Source: Candidatus Woesearchaeota archaeon
Lineage (GTDB): Archaea; Nanobdellota; Nanobdellia; Woesearchaeales; JAHWIC01
NCBI GenBank assembly: GCA_019322485.1
Contig: JAHWIK010000017.1
Location: 1 to 57,666 of the forward strand
Reading direction: 5' to 3'
Length of the DNA: 57,666 nt
Shown here: piece by piece, positions 7,172 to 16,483 of the stretch
Numbering within the stretch: position 1 is the stretch's first letter
Layout: each line of letters begins with the position of its first letter
Program-made: the position numbers and the translations under genes
Notes under the pieces: model-generated
Databases searched by the model: none
Told to the model about the DNA's origin: nothing
Seen by the model: the letters and a program-made list of their open reading frames with translations, nothing else

Positions 7172-9001
7172 TTATTCAACAGTAACCGATTTAGCAAGAT
7201 TCCTTGGCTTGTCTATGTCTCTGCCGCAATCCCTTGCAATGTAATAAGCAAACAACTGCAATGGAATAACAGCAAGCACTGGTGTTAAAATATATGAATT
7301 CTCTGGTATATAAAATGTATGGTCAGCAACCTTCTTTATGCCTTTATCACCTTTTGTTGCTATTGCAATTATATTTCCTCCACGAGAACGCACCTCTTCC
7401 ATATTGCTTGTTACTTTTTTATATGTTCTGTGGTCTTGCGGAGCTATACAAACAACAGGCATATCCTTATCAATTAATGCAATTGGGCCATGCTTCATCT
7501 CTGCAGCAGGATAGCCCTCTGCATGTATATATGAAACCTCTTTCAGCTTAAGTGCACCTTCAAGTGCAATTGGATAATTTATACCGCGACCCATGTACAA
7601 CGCATTCTTTTTCTTATAGAATTTTTTAGCATGCAGCTCTACGTTATCTCTTTGCTCCTCTAGTATAGCCTGCATCTGCAATGGCAGTTTTCTTAAATCC
7701 CTTATCCTGTTCTTTATCTGCTCTGGCGGTATAGCCCCCATTATCCTTCCAAAGTGCAGGGTTATTAAATATAAAACAACAAGCTGGCATGTAAATGCCT
7801 TTGTTGATGCAACACCTATCTCCGGACCAGCATGTGTGTAGATTGTAACATCTGATTCGCGGGGAATAGTGCTCCCAAAAACATTGCAGACAGACAATAT
7901 CTTTGCTCCCTTTCGCTTAGCCTCACGTAATGCTGCAAGAGTATCAGCTGTCTCTCCAGACTGGCTTATAGCTATTACCAAATCATTTTTCCTTACAATA
8001 GGATTTCTGTATCTAAACTCAGAAGCATATTCAACCTCAACAGGAATACCAGTAAGCTCCTCAAGCATAAACTCCCCTATAATACTGGCATGCCAGCTTG
8101 TTCCGCAGGCAACCATTATTATCCTGTCAATATTTCTGATATAATCATCGCTTAACTTAAGCTCTTTTCCTATATTCACATCACTGTTTGTTATCCTTCC
8201 CATAACTGTTTCTTCTATTGCCCTTGGCTGTTCGTGAATCTCTTTCAGCATAAAGTGCTCAAATCCTTGCTTCTCGGTCATTGAAGCAGTCCAATTAATC
8301 TTCGTTACCTCTTTTTTGACTTCTTTGCCCTCAAGATTAACAACAGTAACCTTCTCACCATCTAATTCAGCAACCTCTCCATCTCCTAAAAAGATTATAT
8401 TCTTTGTTAAATGCAGAATAGCAGGAATATCTGAGGCAATGAACTGTTCTTTATCCCCCACACCAATAACCAAAGGGCTCTCTTTTCTTGCAGCAATTAA
8501 TTTATTCTCTTCACTGCAAATAATCCCTAATGCATAAGAACCTTCAAGGTGCTTCAAAGCCTTTATTACAGCTTCCCTTATATCCCCTTTGTAATAATCC
8601 TCAATTAGATGGACAATAACCTCTGTGTCTGTTTCTGATTTGAACTTATGGTCATGCTCAATCAGCTTTTTCTTTAATTCGTCATAGTTTTCAATAATCC
8701 CGTTATGGACAATGCTTATCTTATCACTGCAGTCTGTATGGGGATGAGCATTCTCTTTTGTTACAGCCCCATGCGTAGCCCATCTGGAATGTGCAATGCC
8801 TATATTCCCTTCAATTACAGAAAGATTTACCTTTTTTTCTACTTCATCTATCTTGCCTATATCCTTCTCTATCAATACCTTTTTTTCGCTTACAGTACCG
8901 ATACCAGCAGAATCATACCCTCTGTACTCTAGGTTCTTCAGCCCTTTCAAGAGAATAGGTGCTGCATTCTTCCCCCCAATATAACCTACAATACCACACA
9001 T
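7172..9001 (-). CDS. glmS: Glutamine-fructose-6-phosphate aminotransferase (isomerizing)
   Basis: Makes glucosamine-6-phosphate from fructose-6-phosphate and glutamine, the first step toward UDP-GlcNAc. The start MCGIVGYIGG exposes the catalytic Cys2 after Met removal; the class II glutaminase domain includes HSRWATHG and HNGIIENY. Two SIS sugar-isomerase domains follow, with SQSGETADTL and the C-terminal PRNLAKSVTVE that closes the active site. Length 609 residues is normal. The gene diverges from the DUF99 gene; a TATA-like sequence lies in the 56-base gap. The GNAT gene follows directly. Confidence 0.97.
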   Translation of the reverse strand: MCGIVGYIGGKNAAPILLKGLKNLEYRGYDSAGIGTVSEKKVLIEKDIGKIDEVEKKVNLSVIEGNIGIAHSRWATHGAVTKENAHPHTDCSDKISIVHNGIIENYDELKKKLIEHDHKFKSETDTEVIVHLIEDYYKGDIREAVIKALKHLEGSYALGIICSEENKLIAARKESPLVIGVGDKEQFIASDIPAILHLTKNIIFLGDGEVAELDGEKVTVVNLEGKEVKKEVTKINWTASMTEKQGFEHFMLKEIHEQPRAIEETVMGRITNSDVNIGKELKLSDDYIRNIDRIIMVACGTSWHASIIGEFMLEELTGIPVEVEYASEFRYRNPIVRKNDLVIAISQSGETADTLAALREAKRKGAKILSVCNVFGSTIPRESDVTIYTHAGPEIGVASTKAFTCQLVVLYLITLHFGRIMGAIPPEQIKNRIRDLRKLPLQMQAILEEQRDNVELHAKKFYKKKNALYMGRGINYPIALEGALKLKEVSYIHAEGYPAAEMKHGPIALIDKDMPVVCIAPQDHRTYKKVTSNMEEVRSRGGNIIAIATKGDKGIKKVADHTFYIPENSYILTPVLAVIPLQLFAYYIARDCGRDIDKPRNLAKSVTVE

Positions 9002-9057
9002 ATTAAGAATTAAGAAATAAACCTTATATATAAGTATTACTATCTCTATAAGATAAC

Positions 9058-9621
9058 ATGTACAAGAAAGAAATACGCATTCTAGGCATTGATGATGCGC
9101 CTTTTGACAAGTTTAAGAAAGGCAATGTTCTAGTTGTGGGTACCATGTTTAGAGGCGGCCAATGGATAGATGGAGTTTTATCAACAAAAATAACAATTGA
9201 CGGCAGTAACTCAACATCAAGATTAATCAGCATGATCAACAAAAGCAAATTCAAGCCTCAATTACAATGCATAATCCTGGATGGCATTGCTTTAGGCGGT
9301 TTTAATATCATTGATGTCAAGGAGCTGAACAAAAAAACAAGGATTCCTGTTCTAGTTGTTATAAGAAGGATGCCTGATTTCAAGAGGATAATGGCTGCAT
9401 TAAAGAAACTGAAAAAAGAGCATAAATATAAATTAATACAAAAAGCAGGCCAGGTGCATAAAATAGGAAAAGTCTATGTCCAGATGTCTGGCTTAAGCTT
9501 AGAGCAGGCAAAACAAATCCTGAAAATAACCTGCACTCATTCTTTACTGCCAGAGCCTATAAGAGTAGCGCATTTAATAGCTGCTGGAATTACTGTAGGT
9601 GAGAGTAAGGGGAATGCTTAA
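9058..9621 (+). CDS. DUF99 (UPF0215) family protein
   Basis: 187 residues. The family signature is visible: GIDDAPF near the start, TMFRGGQWIDGVLSTKITIDG, then ILDGIALGGFNIID and IRRMPDF. DUF99 proteins have an RNase H-like fold related to endonuclease V, so a nucleic-acid repair or nuclease role is often suggested, but the activity is not established. The last four bases overlap the end of the convergent ABCE1 gene. Confidence 0.9.
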   Translation: MYKKEIRILGIDDAPFDKFKKGNVLVVGTMFRGGQWIDGVLSTKITIDGSNSTSRLISMINKSKFKPQLQCIILDGIALGGFNIIDVKELNKKTRIPVLVVIRRMPDFKRIMAALKKLKKEHKYKLIQKAGQVHKIGKVYVQMSGLSLEQAKQILKITCTHSLLPEPIRVAHLIAAGITVGESKGNA

Positions 9622-11375
9622 GAATAATAATACTTACCTTTCTTCTTCTGCTCACGGTCTTTAACAGAATCAAGTTTATTAGCACGAGGCCTTTTATTCT
9701 CTTCATCACGCCTGAATGTTATATCCAAATCTTTCAAGAACAAAGTCATTCCTTCTTCCATTGCAAAAGGACCTTTTGCTTCACCATGAACAGCCGGCTC
9801 ACCCTCAAAGACCATCAACTTTTTAGAAAGATAATCAAGGAATAATAAGTCATGGTCAACAACTAAGGCTGATTTTCCTTTCTCTTCCATTAAATTCCTT
9901 ATGACCTTGGAAACAATCAGCCTCTGCTCAATATCAAGATATGCAGACGGCTCGTCAAGCAGAAACAAATCAGCTTGTTTTGACAAGGCAAGAGCTATTG
10001 AAACACGCTGCAGCTCTCCGCCGCTTAGCTCATTTATCTTCCTTGTTAACAAAGGCTTAATCTCTAATGGATTTATTATCTGATTAGAATATTTATCAAT
10101 GGCATCCTTCAAAACAGTAATAACCAGCTCATCAGAGGTTGCTTCAAGATACTGCGGTTTGTAGGAAACCTTCACCTTTTTTGTGATTTCCCCTTTATCT
10201 GATTTTGTTTCCTCTGCCAAAATCTTAACAAAGCTTGTTTTACCAATGCCGTTTTCTCCCAAGACCCCAATAATATCCTTCCGCTGTACACTTCCTTCTC
10301 CAGCCTTAAGCTTAAATTTACCTAATTTCTTCTCAACATCATTCCACGAAGTAATCAATACAGCTTCTTTTGTTTTTACTGGGGGTTTTTCTTCAAACTT
10401 TATGGCATAATCCCTAAATCTTATGTTCTCTTCCTTGATAAATCCAGACAAATACACATTGATTCCGGCTTTAGTTGTTCTTGGCAGGCTTACAATACCA
10501 TAAACACTTGGCTTTCCATACATCAGATGGACCATATCAGTCATATAATCAAGAATTATTAAATCGTGCTCAACAACTAATACTGCAGTATTCTCATCAG
10601 CTAAGTTCCTGATAAACTTGCTTACCTTCAGCCTCTGCTTTATATCCAGGTAAGAGGTTGGCTCGTCAAAGATATACAGATTGGCTTTCTTCAAAACACT
10701 TGCGGCAATTGCAACACGCTGCAATTCACCGCCAGAAATCTTTTTTATATCATTATCAAGGATTTTATCAATCTCTAATAACTTTGCAATCTTATCAAGC
10801 TCTTTCTTTTCATCAACCTTTTCTAGCAGCTTTCTGACCTTTCCTTTTTCAGCTTTTGGTATTAAATCAACCTGCTGCGGCTTAAAACTGACCTTGATTT
10901 TACCGCTCTTCAATTTTTCAAAGAATAACTGCGCTTCAGTTCCCTTAAAGTATTCAATTAAGTCATCATAGTTTGATTCTCCTTCTTCTTTGCCCAGGTT
11001 TGGTTTCAAGATACTAGCTAAAACCTTGATTGCAGTTGACTTTCCAATCCCATTTCTGCCTACCAGACCAACAACCTTCCCAAAGATAGGTGTAGGCAGG
11101 TTCCAGAGATGGAAACCATTCTTTCCATACTGGTGTATGGGGTCTTTGGTTAACTCTTCAGGCAGATTAATAATAGATATAGCTTCAAAAGGACACCTAT
11201 TCTGGCATATCCCGCAGCCAGTGCATAGAGTTTCATCTATCTTAGGCTTATTATCCTCACCCTCTACTATGCATTCCTTGCCAGCCCTGTTGATAGGACA
11301 TAACCTGATGCAAAGATAATTGCCGCAGCCATGAGGGTTGCATTTCTCCTTCTCGATTACAGCTATTCTAGTCAT
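9618..11375 (-). CDS. abce1: ABCE1/Rli1 ribosome recycling ATPase
   Basis: 585-residue Fe-S/ABC protein that splits 70S ribosomes after termination. N-terminal Cys cluster KCNPHGCGNYLCIRLCP and a second 4Fe-4S ferredoxin motif CTGCGICQNRCP; then two ABC domains, with Walker A GRNGIGKST and GENGIGKTS, the signatures ISGGELQRVAIAAS and LSGGELQRVSIALA, and Walker B stretches ending IFDEPTSYLD and LLDEPSAYLD. A hinge follows each. The C-terminal RRDEENKRPRANKLDS matches the family tail. It is a single gene, divergent from the structured element at 11465. Confidence 0.98.
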   Translation of the reverse strand: MTRIAVIEKEKCNPHGCGNYLCIRLCPINRAGKECIVEGEDNKPKIDETLCTGCGICQNRCPFEAISIINLPEELTKDPIHQYGKNGFHLWNLPTPIFGKVVGLVGRNGIGKSTAIKVLASILKPNLGKEEGESNYDDLIEYFKGTEAQLFFEKLKSGKIKVSFKPQQVDLIPKAEKGKVRKLLEKVDEKKELDKIAKLLEIDKILDNDIKKISGGELQRVAIAASVLKKANLYIFDEPTSYLDIKQRLKVSKFIRNLADENTAVLVVEHDLIILDYMTDMVHLMYGKPSVYGIVSLPRTTKAGINVYLSGFIKEENIRFRDYAIKFEEKPPVKTKEAVLITSWNDVEKKLGKFKLKAGEGSVQRKDIIGVLGENGIGKTSFVKILAEETKSDKGEITKKVKVSYKPQYLEATSDELVITVLKDAIDKYSNQIINPLEIKPLLTRKINELSGGELQRVSIALALSKQADLFLLDEPSAYLDIEQRLIVSKVIRNLMEEKGKSALVVDHDLLFLDYLSKKLMVFEGEPAVHGEAKGPFAMEEGMTLFLKDLDITFRRDEENKRPRANKLDSVKDREQKKKGKYYYS

Positions 11376-11464
11376 AATAGATTAGTTTTATTCCTCGATT
11401 AATAAATATTATTGTTTATTTAGTCTAAAATCAATAAAAAATAATCATTAAAAAAATTAAAATC

Positions 11465-11576
11465 AATCTGATTTTTGCTTTATTCCTTTAGCTAAGGCAA
11501 AAATCATCCGCTGTCTTAAACCAAGGTAAGTGGATGAAAATTCCTATTGCATGGGGTAAAAAGGAATTTTCAGATT
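11465..11576 (+). ncRNA. Four-stem structured element, copy 1
   Basis: Stems: P1 AATCTGA (11465-11471)/TCAGATT (11570-11576); P2 11472-11481/11494-11503, ten pairs including one G-T, 12-base loop; P3 TCATCC (11504-11509)/GGATGA (11532-11537); P4 GAAAATTCC (11536-11544)/GGAATTTTC (11563-11571). A few bases are shared between P1, P3 and P4, so they compete at the junction. The same order and lengths occur at 38713-38839, where P2 differs in sequence yet still pairs. Flanks are A/T-rich. It lies between divergent ABCE1 and the zinc-ribbon gene. RNA gene, leader RNA or miniature mobile element are all possible; the strand is chosen only to match copy 2. Confidence 0.65.
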
Positions 11577-11643
11577 TAATTTTTTACTAATTTATAAGCT
11601 GGTTTTCTAAATATTTATAAACCAGCCTTGATTATATTCTTTT

Positions 11644-11802
11644 ATGAAATGCGAGATTTGTAAGAAGAAAATAGAAGAAACATTCTTGAAGAAGATTTTA
11701 GGTACTTATGTAAAGGACGAGAAGGGAAAAAAGCATTTAGTCTGCCCTGAATGTCAGAAGAAGCTTCCAAAGAAAGAAGATTTGCTAAAACAACTCAAAT
11801 AA
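11644..11802 (+). CDS. Small zinc-ribbon protein (52 aa)
   Basis: Starts MKCEICKKKIEETFLKKILG and contains a second knuckle VCPECQKK, giving two C-x2-C pairs (Cys3/Cys6, Cys34/Cys37) 28 residues apart, a zinc ribbon. It is strongly basic, so nucleic-acid or ribosome binding is plausible. The start is supported by the TATA-like ATATTTATAAACC about 25-30 bases upstream (leaderless). tRNA-Thr begins 6 bases after its stop, so the two are likely transcribed together. Confidence 0.8.
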   Translation: MKCEICKKKIEETFLKKILGTYVKDEKGKKHLVCPECQKKLPKKEDLLKQLK

Positions 11803-11807
11803 ATTCT

Positions 11808-11895
11808 GCCCCGGTAGCACAGTAGCTAGTGCGTCGCTCTCGTATAAAGAATTAGTGTAAAGCGAAGGTCGAGGGTGCGATTCCCTCTCGGGGCT
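11808..11895 (+). tRNA. tRNA-Thr(CGT) with a 15-base anticodon-loop intron
   Basis: Acceptor GCCCCGG (11808-11814) pairs with TCGGGGC (11888-11894), discriminator T11895. D-stem GCAC (11817-11820)/GTGC (11829-11832), loop AGTAGCTA. Anticodon stem TCGCT (11834-11838)/AGCGA (11861-11865) encloses 22 bases, 15 more than a normal loop. Removing 15 bases at any of four neighbouring registers (GTA is duplicated) gives loop CTCGTAA, anticodon CGT; one further register would give TGT, also Thr. The canonical 37/38 choice puts the intron at 11845-11859. T-stem GAGGG/CCCTC with loop TGCGATT. Odd: the D-loop has AG where GG is usual and the T-loop has G at position 55. The bulge-helix-bulge pairing is weak. 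Confidence 0.8.
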
Positions 11896-11897
11896 TT

Positions 11898-12893
11898 TCA
11901 TTCAAGCAACTGCTTCTTCCTAAAGTAGAAAAACATTCCAAGGCCAATCACAAGCATAAGGCCCAAAGAGCCGAAATATCCCATCTCCCATGTTAACTCT
12001 GGCATATTCCTGAAGTTCATGCCATATACTCCAGTTACGAACGTCAGGGGCATGAATATTGTCGCAATAATTGTAAGTCGCTGCATAATCATGTTCATCC
12101 TGTTAGATGTCTCATTCATATTATTGGATGATATTGATAAGTAAGCATCAAATATGCTTGTCAGCATTTCCCTGTTTGACTCCAGGTTAGCGTGGACCCA
12201 TACAATGTTATCCAGAATATCCATGTAATACATCTCTGCCTTTTCAGAAATAAACTTAAATTTCCTATGCGCAAGCCTGCCTATGATATCGCGCTGAGGC
12301 AGTATGCTCCTCTTAAACTCAGAAACGTTTCTCTTTAACTTAACTATCTTCTGCATAATCTTTGCAGTTCGCCTAGCAATGACCTTATCTTCAATTCTCT
12401 CTATCTCCTCGGTCATGTAGTTTATGATTGGTATATACTTTTCTGTGAATAGGTCTATGATGCCGTGCATAATAACATCTGCACCAGCCACCATGAAACT
12501 TGGTCTGGAACTAATCTTCTCTTGCATCTTGTCAATACTTGAAGATGTGCCTTCATGCAGACTTACCAGGTAATTTTTGCCTAAGAAGAAATCTATCTGC
12601 TTGGCAGCAATATCCTCTTTTACCTTGTCATACACTACCCTATGGAATATCAAGAAGACATAATCATCAAACTCGTCTATCTTAGGTATAGGAGTAAAGC
12701 TTTTGCAGTCCTCAATGCTTAATGGATGGAACCCAAACACAGTCTCCAAAACCTTATAGTCAGCGTTGCTAGGATCCTGGAAATCAACCCATATAAAATA
12801 ATCCTTTTTAGAGATATACTTATTTACATCTTTAACATTAGTTACTTTTAACAATCCTCTTTTTTTAGCATCATATACAAAGACTGCAACCAT
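11898..12893 (-). CDS. corA: CorA-family magnesium transporter
   Basis: 331 residues. A cytoplasmic alpha/beta funnel domain and a long stalk helix precede two C-terminal membrane helices. The signature GMN filter is in TGVYGMNFRNMPEL (about residue 290), and the protein ends with the basic FYFRKKQLLE. CorA pentamers carry Mg2+ (sometimes Co2+ or Ni2+) inward. The stop is two bases from the end of tRNA-Thr on the other strand. No regulatory RNA such as an M-box was seen upstream. Confidence 0.95.
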   Translation of the reverse strand: MVAVFVYDAKKRGLLKVTNVKDVNKYISKKDYFIWVDFQDPSNADYKVLETVFGFHPLSIEDCKSFTPIPKIDEFDDYVFLIFHRVVYDKVKEDIAAKQIDFFLGKNYLVSLHEGTSSSIDKMQEKISSRPSFMVAGADVIMHGIIDLFTEKYIPIINYMTEEIERIEDKVIARRTAKIMQKIVKLKRNVSEFKRSILPQRDIIGRLAHRKFKFISEKAEMYYMDILDNIVWVHANLESNREMLTSIFDAYLSISSNNMNETSNRMNMIMQRLTIIATIFMPLTFVTGVYGMNFRNMPELTWEMGYFGSLGLMLVIGLGMFFYFRKKQLLE

Positions 12894-12977
12894 ACTCCCT
12901 ATCCGACACTTTATCTTATTTAAATTTTGCTAATTACAAAGAAAAGTTAATTAAATTGGAGGTATTTTCCAAATAAT

Positions 12978-13889
12978 ATGAAAACAACTCACTTCGAAAG
13001 AGCAATATTCCTTAGCTGGTACTGTGCAAAGGGAGACTGTAAATTCTGCTATATGTCAACACAAAAGAGCCTAATCAAGGAGCCAAGAAAAGCCAGGCGC
13101 AGCACTGCATCAGTCTTAGCTGAGGCATTCCTATGCAAAAAGCTTGGATGGGAAATAGAATTCTTGTCAGGAGGTTATGAAAGCTACACAAAAAAGGAAT
13201 TGTTGTCTTTGATTAAGAATATTAAGAAAATCTATGGGAAGAAACTATGGTTAAATATCGGTGTGTTGAATAAGAAGGATTTATTGATGTTTAAGCCGTA
13301 TATTGGGGGTGTTTGCGGTGCTGTTGAATGCATCAACCCAAATATCCATGACAAAGTCTGCCCTTCTAAACCAATAAAAGAGATAGAGTCTATGTTTAAG
13401 CTCTGTGATGAGCTGGGATTAAAGAAAGCAATGACATTAATTCTAGGCTTAGGAGAAACACTAAATGATTTTCCCTCATTAAAAAAATTCATTCAAAAAA
13501 ATAACATAAACAAAATAACATTCTACAGGTTAAAGCCCCAGAAAAACACTGCCTTTGAGAAAGCAAAACCAATAACCAAGGAATATTATTCAAAGTGGGT
13601 CAAACTTACAAGAGAAACCTTCCCTAAAATGCAGATTGTAGTTGGCTCCTGGTTAACCCATTTGGATGAAATCCATTTATTGCTAAATTCTGGAGCAGAT
13701 GCAATAACCAAATTCCCGTCAATAAGGTTATTTAATTCAAGCCATGCGAAAAAGATAGAAAATGAAGCAAAAAAAGCAAAAAGGAAGTTCACTGGAACTC
13801 TGACAAAGTTGCCTGGAATAAGCTATACTGGTTTGGATAAAGAAATAAAAGAGAAACTAGATAATTACATCAGTAAGATGAGAATTTAG
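12978..13889 (+). CDS. Radical SAM protein of unknown substrate
   Basis: 303 residues. The Fe-S site is WYCAKGDCKFCYM with Cys16, Cys21 and Cys24, spacing C-x4-C-x2-C, one residue longer than the classic CxxxCxxC. A TIM-barrel follows with a GGE-like segment FLSGGYESYTKKEL, GAVECINPNIHDKVCPSKP and LILGLGETLNDF, as in biotin synthase-like enzymes. The C-terminal part FPSIRLFNSSHAKKIENEAKKAKR is basic. The substrate cannot be inferred. The gene overlaps the end of the convergent MATE gene by four bases. A TATA-like AAATTTTGC region lies in the 84-base divergent gap to corA. Confidence 0.85.
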   Translation: MKTTHFERAIFLSWYCAKGDCKFCYMSTQKSLIKEPRKARRSTASVLAEAFLCKKLGWEIEFLSGGYESYTKKELLSLIKNIKKIYGKKLWLNIGVLNKKDLLMFKPYIGGVCGAVECINPNIHDKVCPSKPIKEIESMFKLCDELGLKKAMTLILGLGETLNDFPSLKKFIQKNNINKITFYRLKPQKNTAFEKAKPITKEYYSKWVKLTRETFPKMQIVVGSWLTHLDEIHLLLNSGADAITKFPSIRLFNSSHAKKIENEAKKAKRKFTGTLTKLPGISYTGLDKEIKEKLDNYISKMRI

Positions 13890-15262
13890 GCTTCTAGCTG
13901 TTCTGCCATCTCTACAGGAATATGCTTTCCTTTCTTCCAGGTTCCCGTTTTAAACCATGCAGCGCCAATAACACTTGATAAAACAATTGACACCATAACC
14001 CCCATCCATACCCCTTTAATGCCCAAATCCATCACAAAAGCGAAAATAAGTGCAAGGGGAATGCTTAAAACAAATAATCTTACAAATGTCAATATCAGGG
14101 AAGGATACCCTTTGCCTGCTCCCTGGAAAGCTGCTCCAACAACAATCCCCAGGCCAATGAAAGCGTAAGTCAGGGAAACTATCCTCAAATAACTTGCACC
14201 ATAGCTGACCACATCAGGATGTTTGTTAAAGATGGATATCCAGAATTCAGGCACAACAAAAAATATTATCCCAACAAGCTCCATAAAACCAGCAGCCAGT
14301 AAACCAGCTTTCCATGTTGTACTTTCTGCCCTATCAAACTTTCTTGCACCAACATTCTGGCCAACAATGGTAATAACTGCAACACCTATGCCGAGTGCCG
14401 GCAGTATTGCTACTGAATCAAGCCTCCCTAAAAGACCATAAGCTGCAATAGCATATGGCCCAAAGAAAGATACTACCTTCATCATAAAAAACATCCCCAG
14501 TGACATAACTGATTGAGACAGGGAAGCAGGAATTCCAACCTCAAATATCTCTTTGATTATCCCGAAATCAAACTTAGGCAGTTTAAAATCAAGCTTGAGC
14601 AGGGCATTTCCCTTAAACAAGTATACAAGAACAATAAGTGCAGAGATTGACCTTGCAATAACTGTTGCAAGAGCTGCACCAAAAACACCTAATCTGGGAA
14701 AAATCCATAATCCAAATATCAGGAACGGGTCAAGTATGACATTTACAACAGTAGCAAGAGCCATTATCTTCATTGGGGTTTTTGTGTCACCTTCCCCTCT
14801 CAAAATACTATTGCTGATGAATGCAAAGAACATGAATAAGCTTCCGATAAAGATAGTATAAGCGTAATCCAAGGACATAGATAATACATCCCCTTCTGCC
14901 CCTAGATATCTAAACAAAGGCTTTGCAAAAAGCAGTCCAGCAGCAACAAAGAACACCCACATAAAAAAAGCTAAGAGCAGGCTGTGCTTTGCAACCTCCT
15001 TGGCTTTGTTAATCTTTTTCCTGCCAATAAGCCTTGCTATAAATGATGTTGCCCCTATACCTATCCCCGATGCTAGCGCTATTATCAGGAATATTACTGG
15101 AAATGTTATAGAGATTGATGCTAAAGCCAAGGCACTATAGCGCCCTACAAAGATAGTATCAACAATGTTAAACGCTACATGCAATGTAAAAGCTACCATC
15201 ATAGGCCAGGCCATATGAAGGATATTCTTGGTCACGCTTCCATTTGTAAGGTCTCTGCGCAT
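13886..15262 (-). CDS. MATE-family efflux transporter
   Basis: 458 residues, about 12 membrane helices in two related halves, beginning RRDLTNGSVTKNILHMAWPMM, a typical MATE/NorM start. Conserved stretches include FNIVDTIFVGRYS, ILRGEGDTKTPMK and VGAAFQGAGKGYPSL. It exports cationic compounds or metabolites using Na+ or H+. Its ATG overlaps the upstream permease stop (TAATG), so it is translated as the last gene of the AbrB-ABC operon, which suggests linked export or resistance function. Confidence 0.93.
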   Translation of the reverse strand: MRRDLTNGSVTKNILHMAWPMMVAFTLHVAFNIVDTIFVGRYSALALASISITFPVIFLIIALASGIGIGATSFIARLIGRKKINKAKEVAKHSLLLAFFMWVFFVAAGLLFAKPLFRYLGAEGDVLSMSLDYAYTIFIGSLFMFFAFISNSILRGEGDTKTPMKIMALATVVNVILDPFLIFGLWIFPRLGVFGAALATVIARSISALIVLVYLFKGNALLKLDFKLPKFDFGIIKEIFEVGIPASLSQSVMSLGMFFMMKVVSFFGPYAIAAYGLLGRLDSVAILPALGIGVAVITIVGQNVGARKFDRAESTTWKAGLLAAGFMELVGIIFFVVPEFWISIFNKHPDVVSYGASYLRIVSLTYAFIGLGIVVGAAFQGAGKGYPSLILTFVRLFVLSIPLALIFAFVMDLGIKGVWMGVMVSIVLSSVIGAAWFKTGTWKKGKHIPVEMAEQLEA

Positions 15263-16482
15263 TATTCATACCTCAGCGCTTCAACTGGATTTAATTTTGA
15301 AGCCTGGATAGAAGGCAACAATCCAGAACCAGCTCCAACAACAGACGCAAATAATAAGCATCCGATTATCAGCCATAAAGGAAAAGCTGGTCTTAACATC
15401 CCAAGCCCAGCTGTAGCTGCTATAAACCCTCCAACTTTTGCAATTGCATAACCAAAACCTATGCCAACCAAACCCCCTATAAGCCCGAGGATTCCAGATT
15501 CCATCACAAATATGAATAAAATAAATCTATTTTTTGCACCAATTGATTTCATCACCCCGATTTCAGGTGTCCTTTCTAATATTGAGGTGTACATCGTATT
15601 CATAATATTAACAGCTGCAACAATCACTGATATTAAGGCAATCAAGACGAGCACACCATTTAGTATGCCAATCACATTTGTGAATGTTTCCATCACATCT
15701 TCATATGTTTGCACAACAAAATCTTCTTCCCCCTCTCTTTGTCCTCGGCGTTTTCTGAACTTTTCTTTTATTCTTTCAGCTACATCAGATGGATTCTGGT
15801 CAGGGGCAACCCTCAGATATACATATTCATAACCATCAATATCGAATATTTCTTCGAACCCTTCCTGCGAAATATAGAACTGAGCATCATCTGTTGGGCT
15901 TCCTATTTCCTCGTAAAATCCAATTACCTTAACTGTAACATCATTTATTTTAACCTTATCTCCTACAGAAACAGCTTTCTTAAACATCCTATTTGGAACA
16001 CTATTGCTATAACCTGCAGTAACTTTTAGGACATCCCCATCTTTCAAACCCCTTCCATCTATAATCTCTATCCCTCCAAACATGCTTTCCACTAGTCTTC
16101 TTTCACTGCTTTCTGTAGCCAGGCCAATGACAAAAGGATACTTTTCTTTGAAATCCTTGAATTTTATTTTCCCTGAAGTAATATACATTCCAGTTATTTC
16201 ATCAACCCCATTTATTTTCCTAATAAAATCAACATCATCTTCTGTAAATAAGATATTGCTTGCTCCAGGAGCTCCTGCAAGACCGCTGCCTGGCATTAAA
16301 AATACTTTGTCAGTTCCCATTTCTTCTCCAAATGAATTCATGTAAGCATTAATTCCATGTCCAAAACTGATTAAAGCAAAAATAGCAGTTATTCCTATAA
16401 GTATAGAGAGTATTGAAAGAGAACTTCTAAGCTTTCTGCTCCATAAGTTTGATATTGAATATTTTAATATATCATTTATCAT
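15262..16482 (-). CDS. FtsX/MacB-type ABC permease (second)
   Basis: About 406 residues. One N-terminal membrane helix (SISNLWSRKLRSSLSILSILIGITAIFALISFG), a large extracytoplasmic MacB-PCD-like domain, and three C-terminal helices with NIMNTMYTSILERTPEIGVMKSIGAKNRFI, the cytoplasmic coupling signature. The start MINDILKYS is chosen because its ATG begins one base after the preceding permease stop; an ATG eight codons upstream would overlap that gene by 23 bases. Ends NPVEALRYE, as in the family. It pairs with the first permease as a heterodimer or duplicate (inference). Confidence 0.92.
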   Translation of the reverse strand: MINDILKYSISNLWSRKLRSSLSILSILIGITAIFALISFGHGINAYMNSFGEEMGTDKVFLMPGSGLAGAPGASNILFTEDDVDFIRKINGVDEITGMYITSGKIKFKDFKEKYPFVIGLATESSERRLVESMFGGIEIIDGRGLKDGDVLKVTAGYSNSVPNRMFKKAVSVGDKVKINDVTVKVIGFYEEIGSPTDDAQFYISQEGFEEIFDIDGYEYVYLRVAPDQNPSDVAERIKEKFRKRRGQREGEEDFVVQTYEDVMETFTNVIGILNGVLVLIALISVIVAAVNIMNTMYTSILERTPEIGVMKSIGAKNRFILFIFVMESGILGLIGGLVGIGFGYAIAKVGGFIAATAGLGMLRPAFPLWLIIGCLLFASVVGAGSGLLPSIQASKLNPVEALRYE

Positions 16483-16483
16483 T

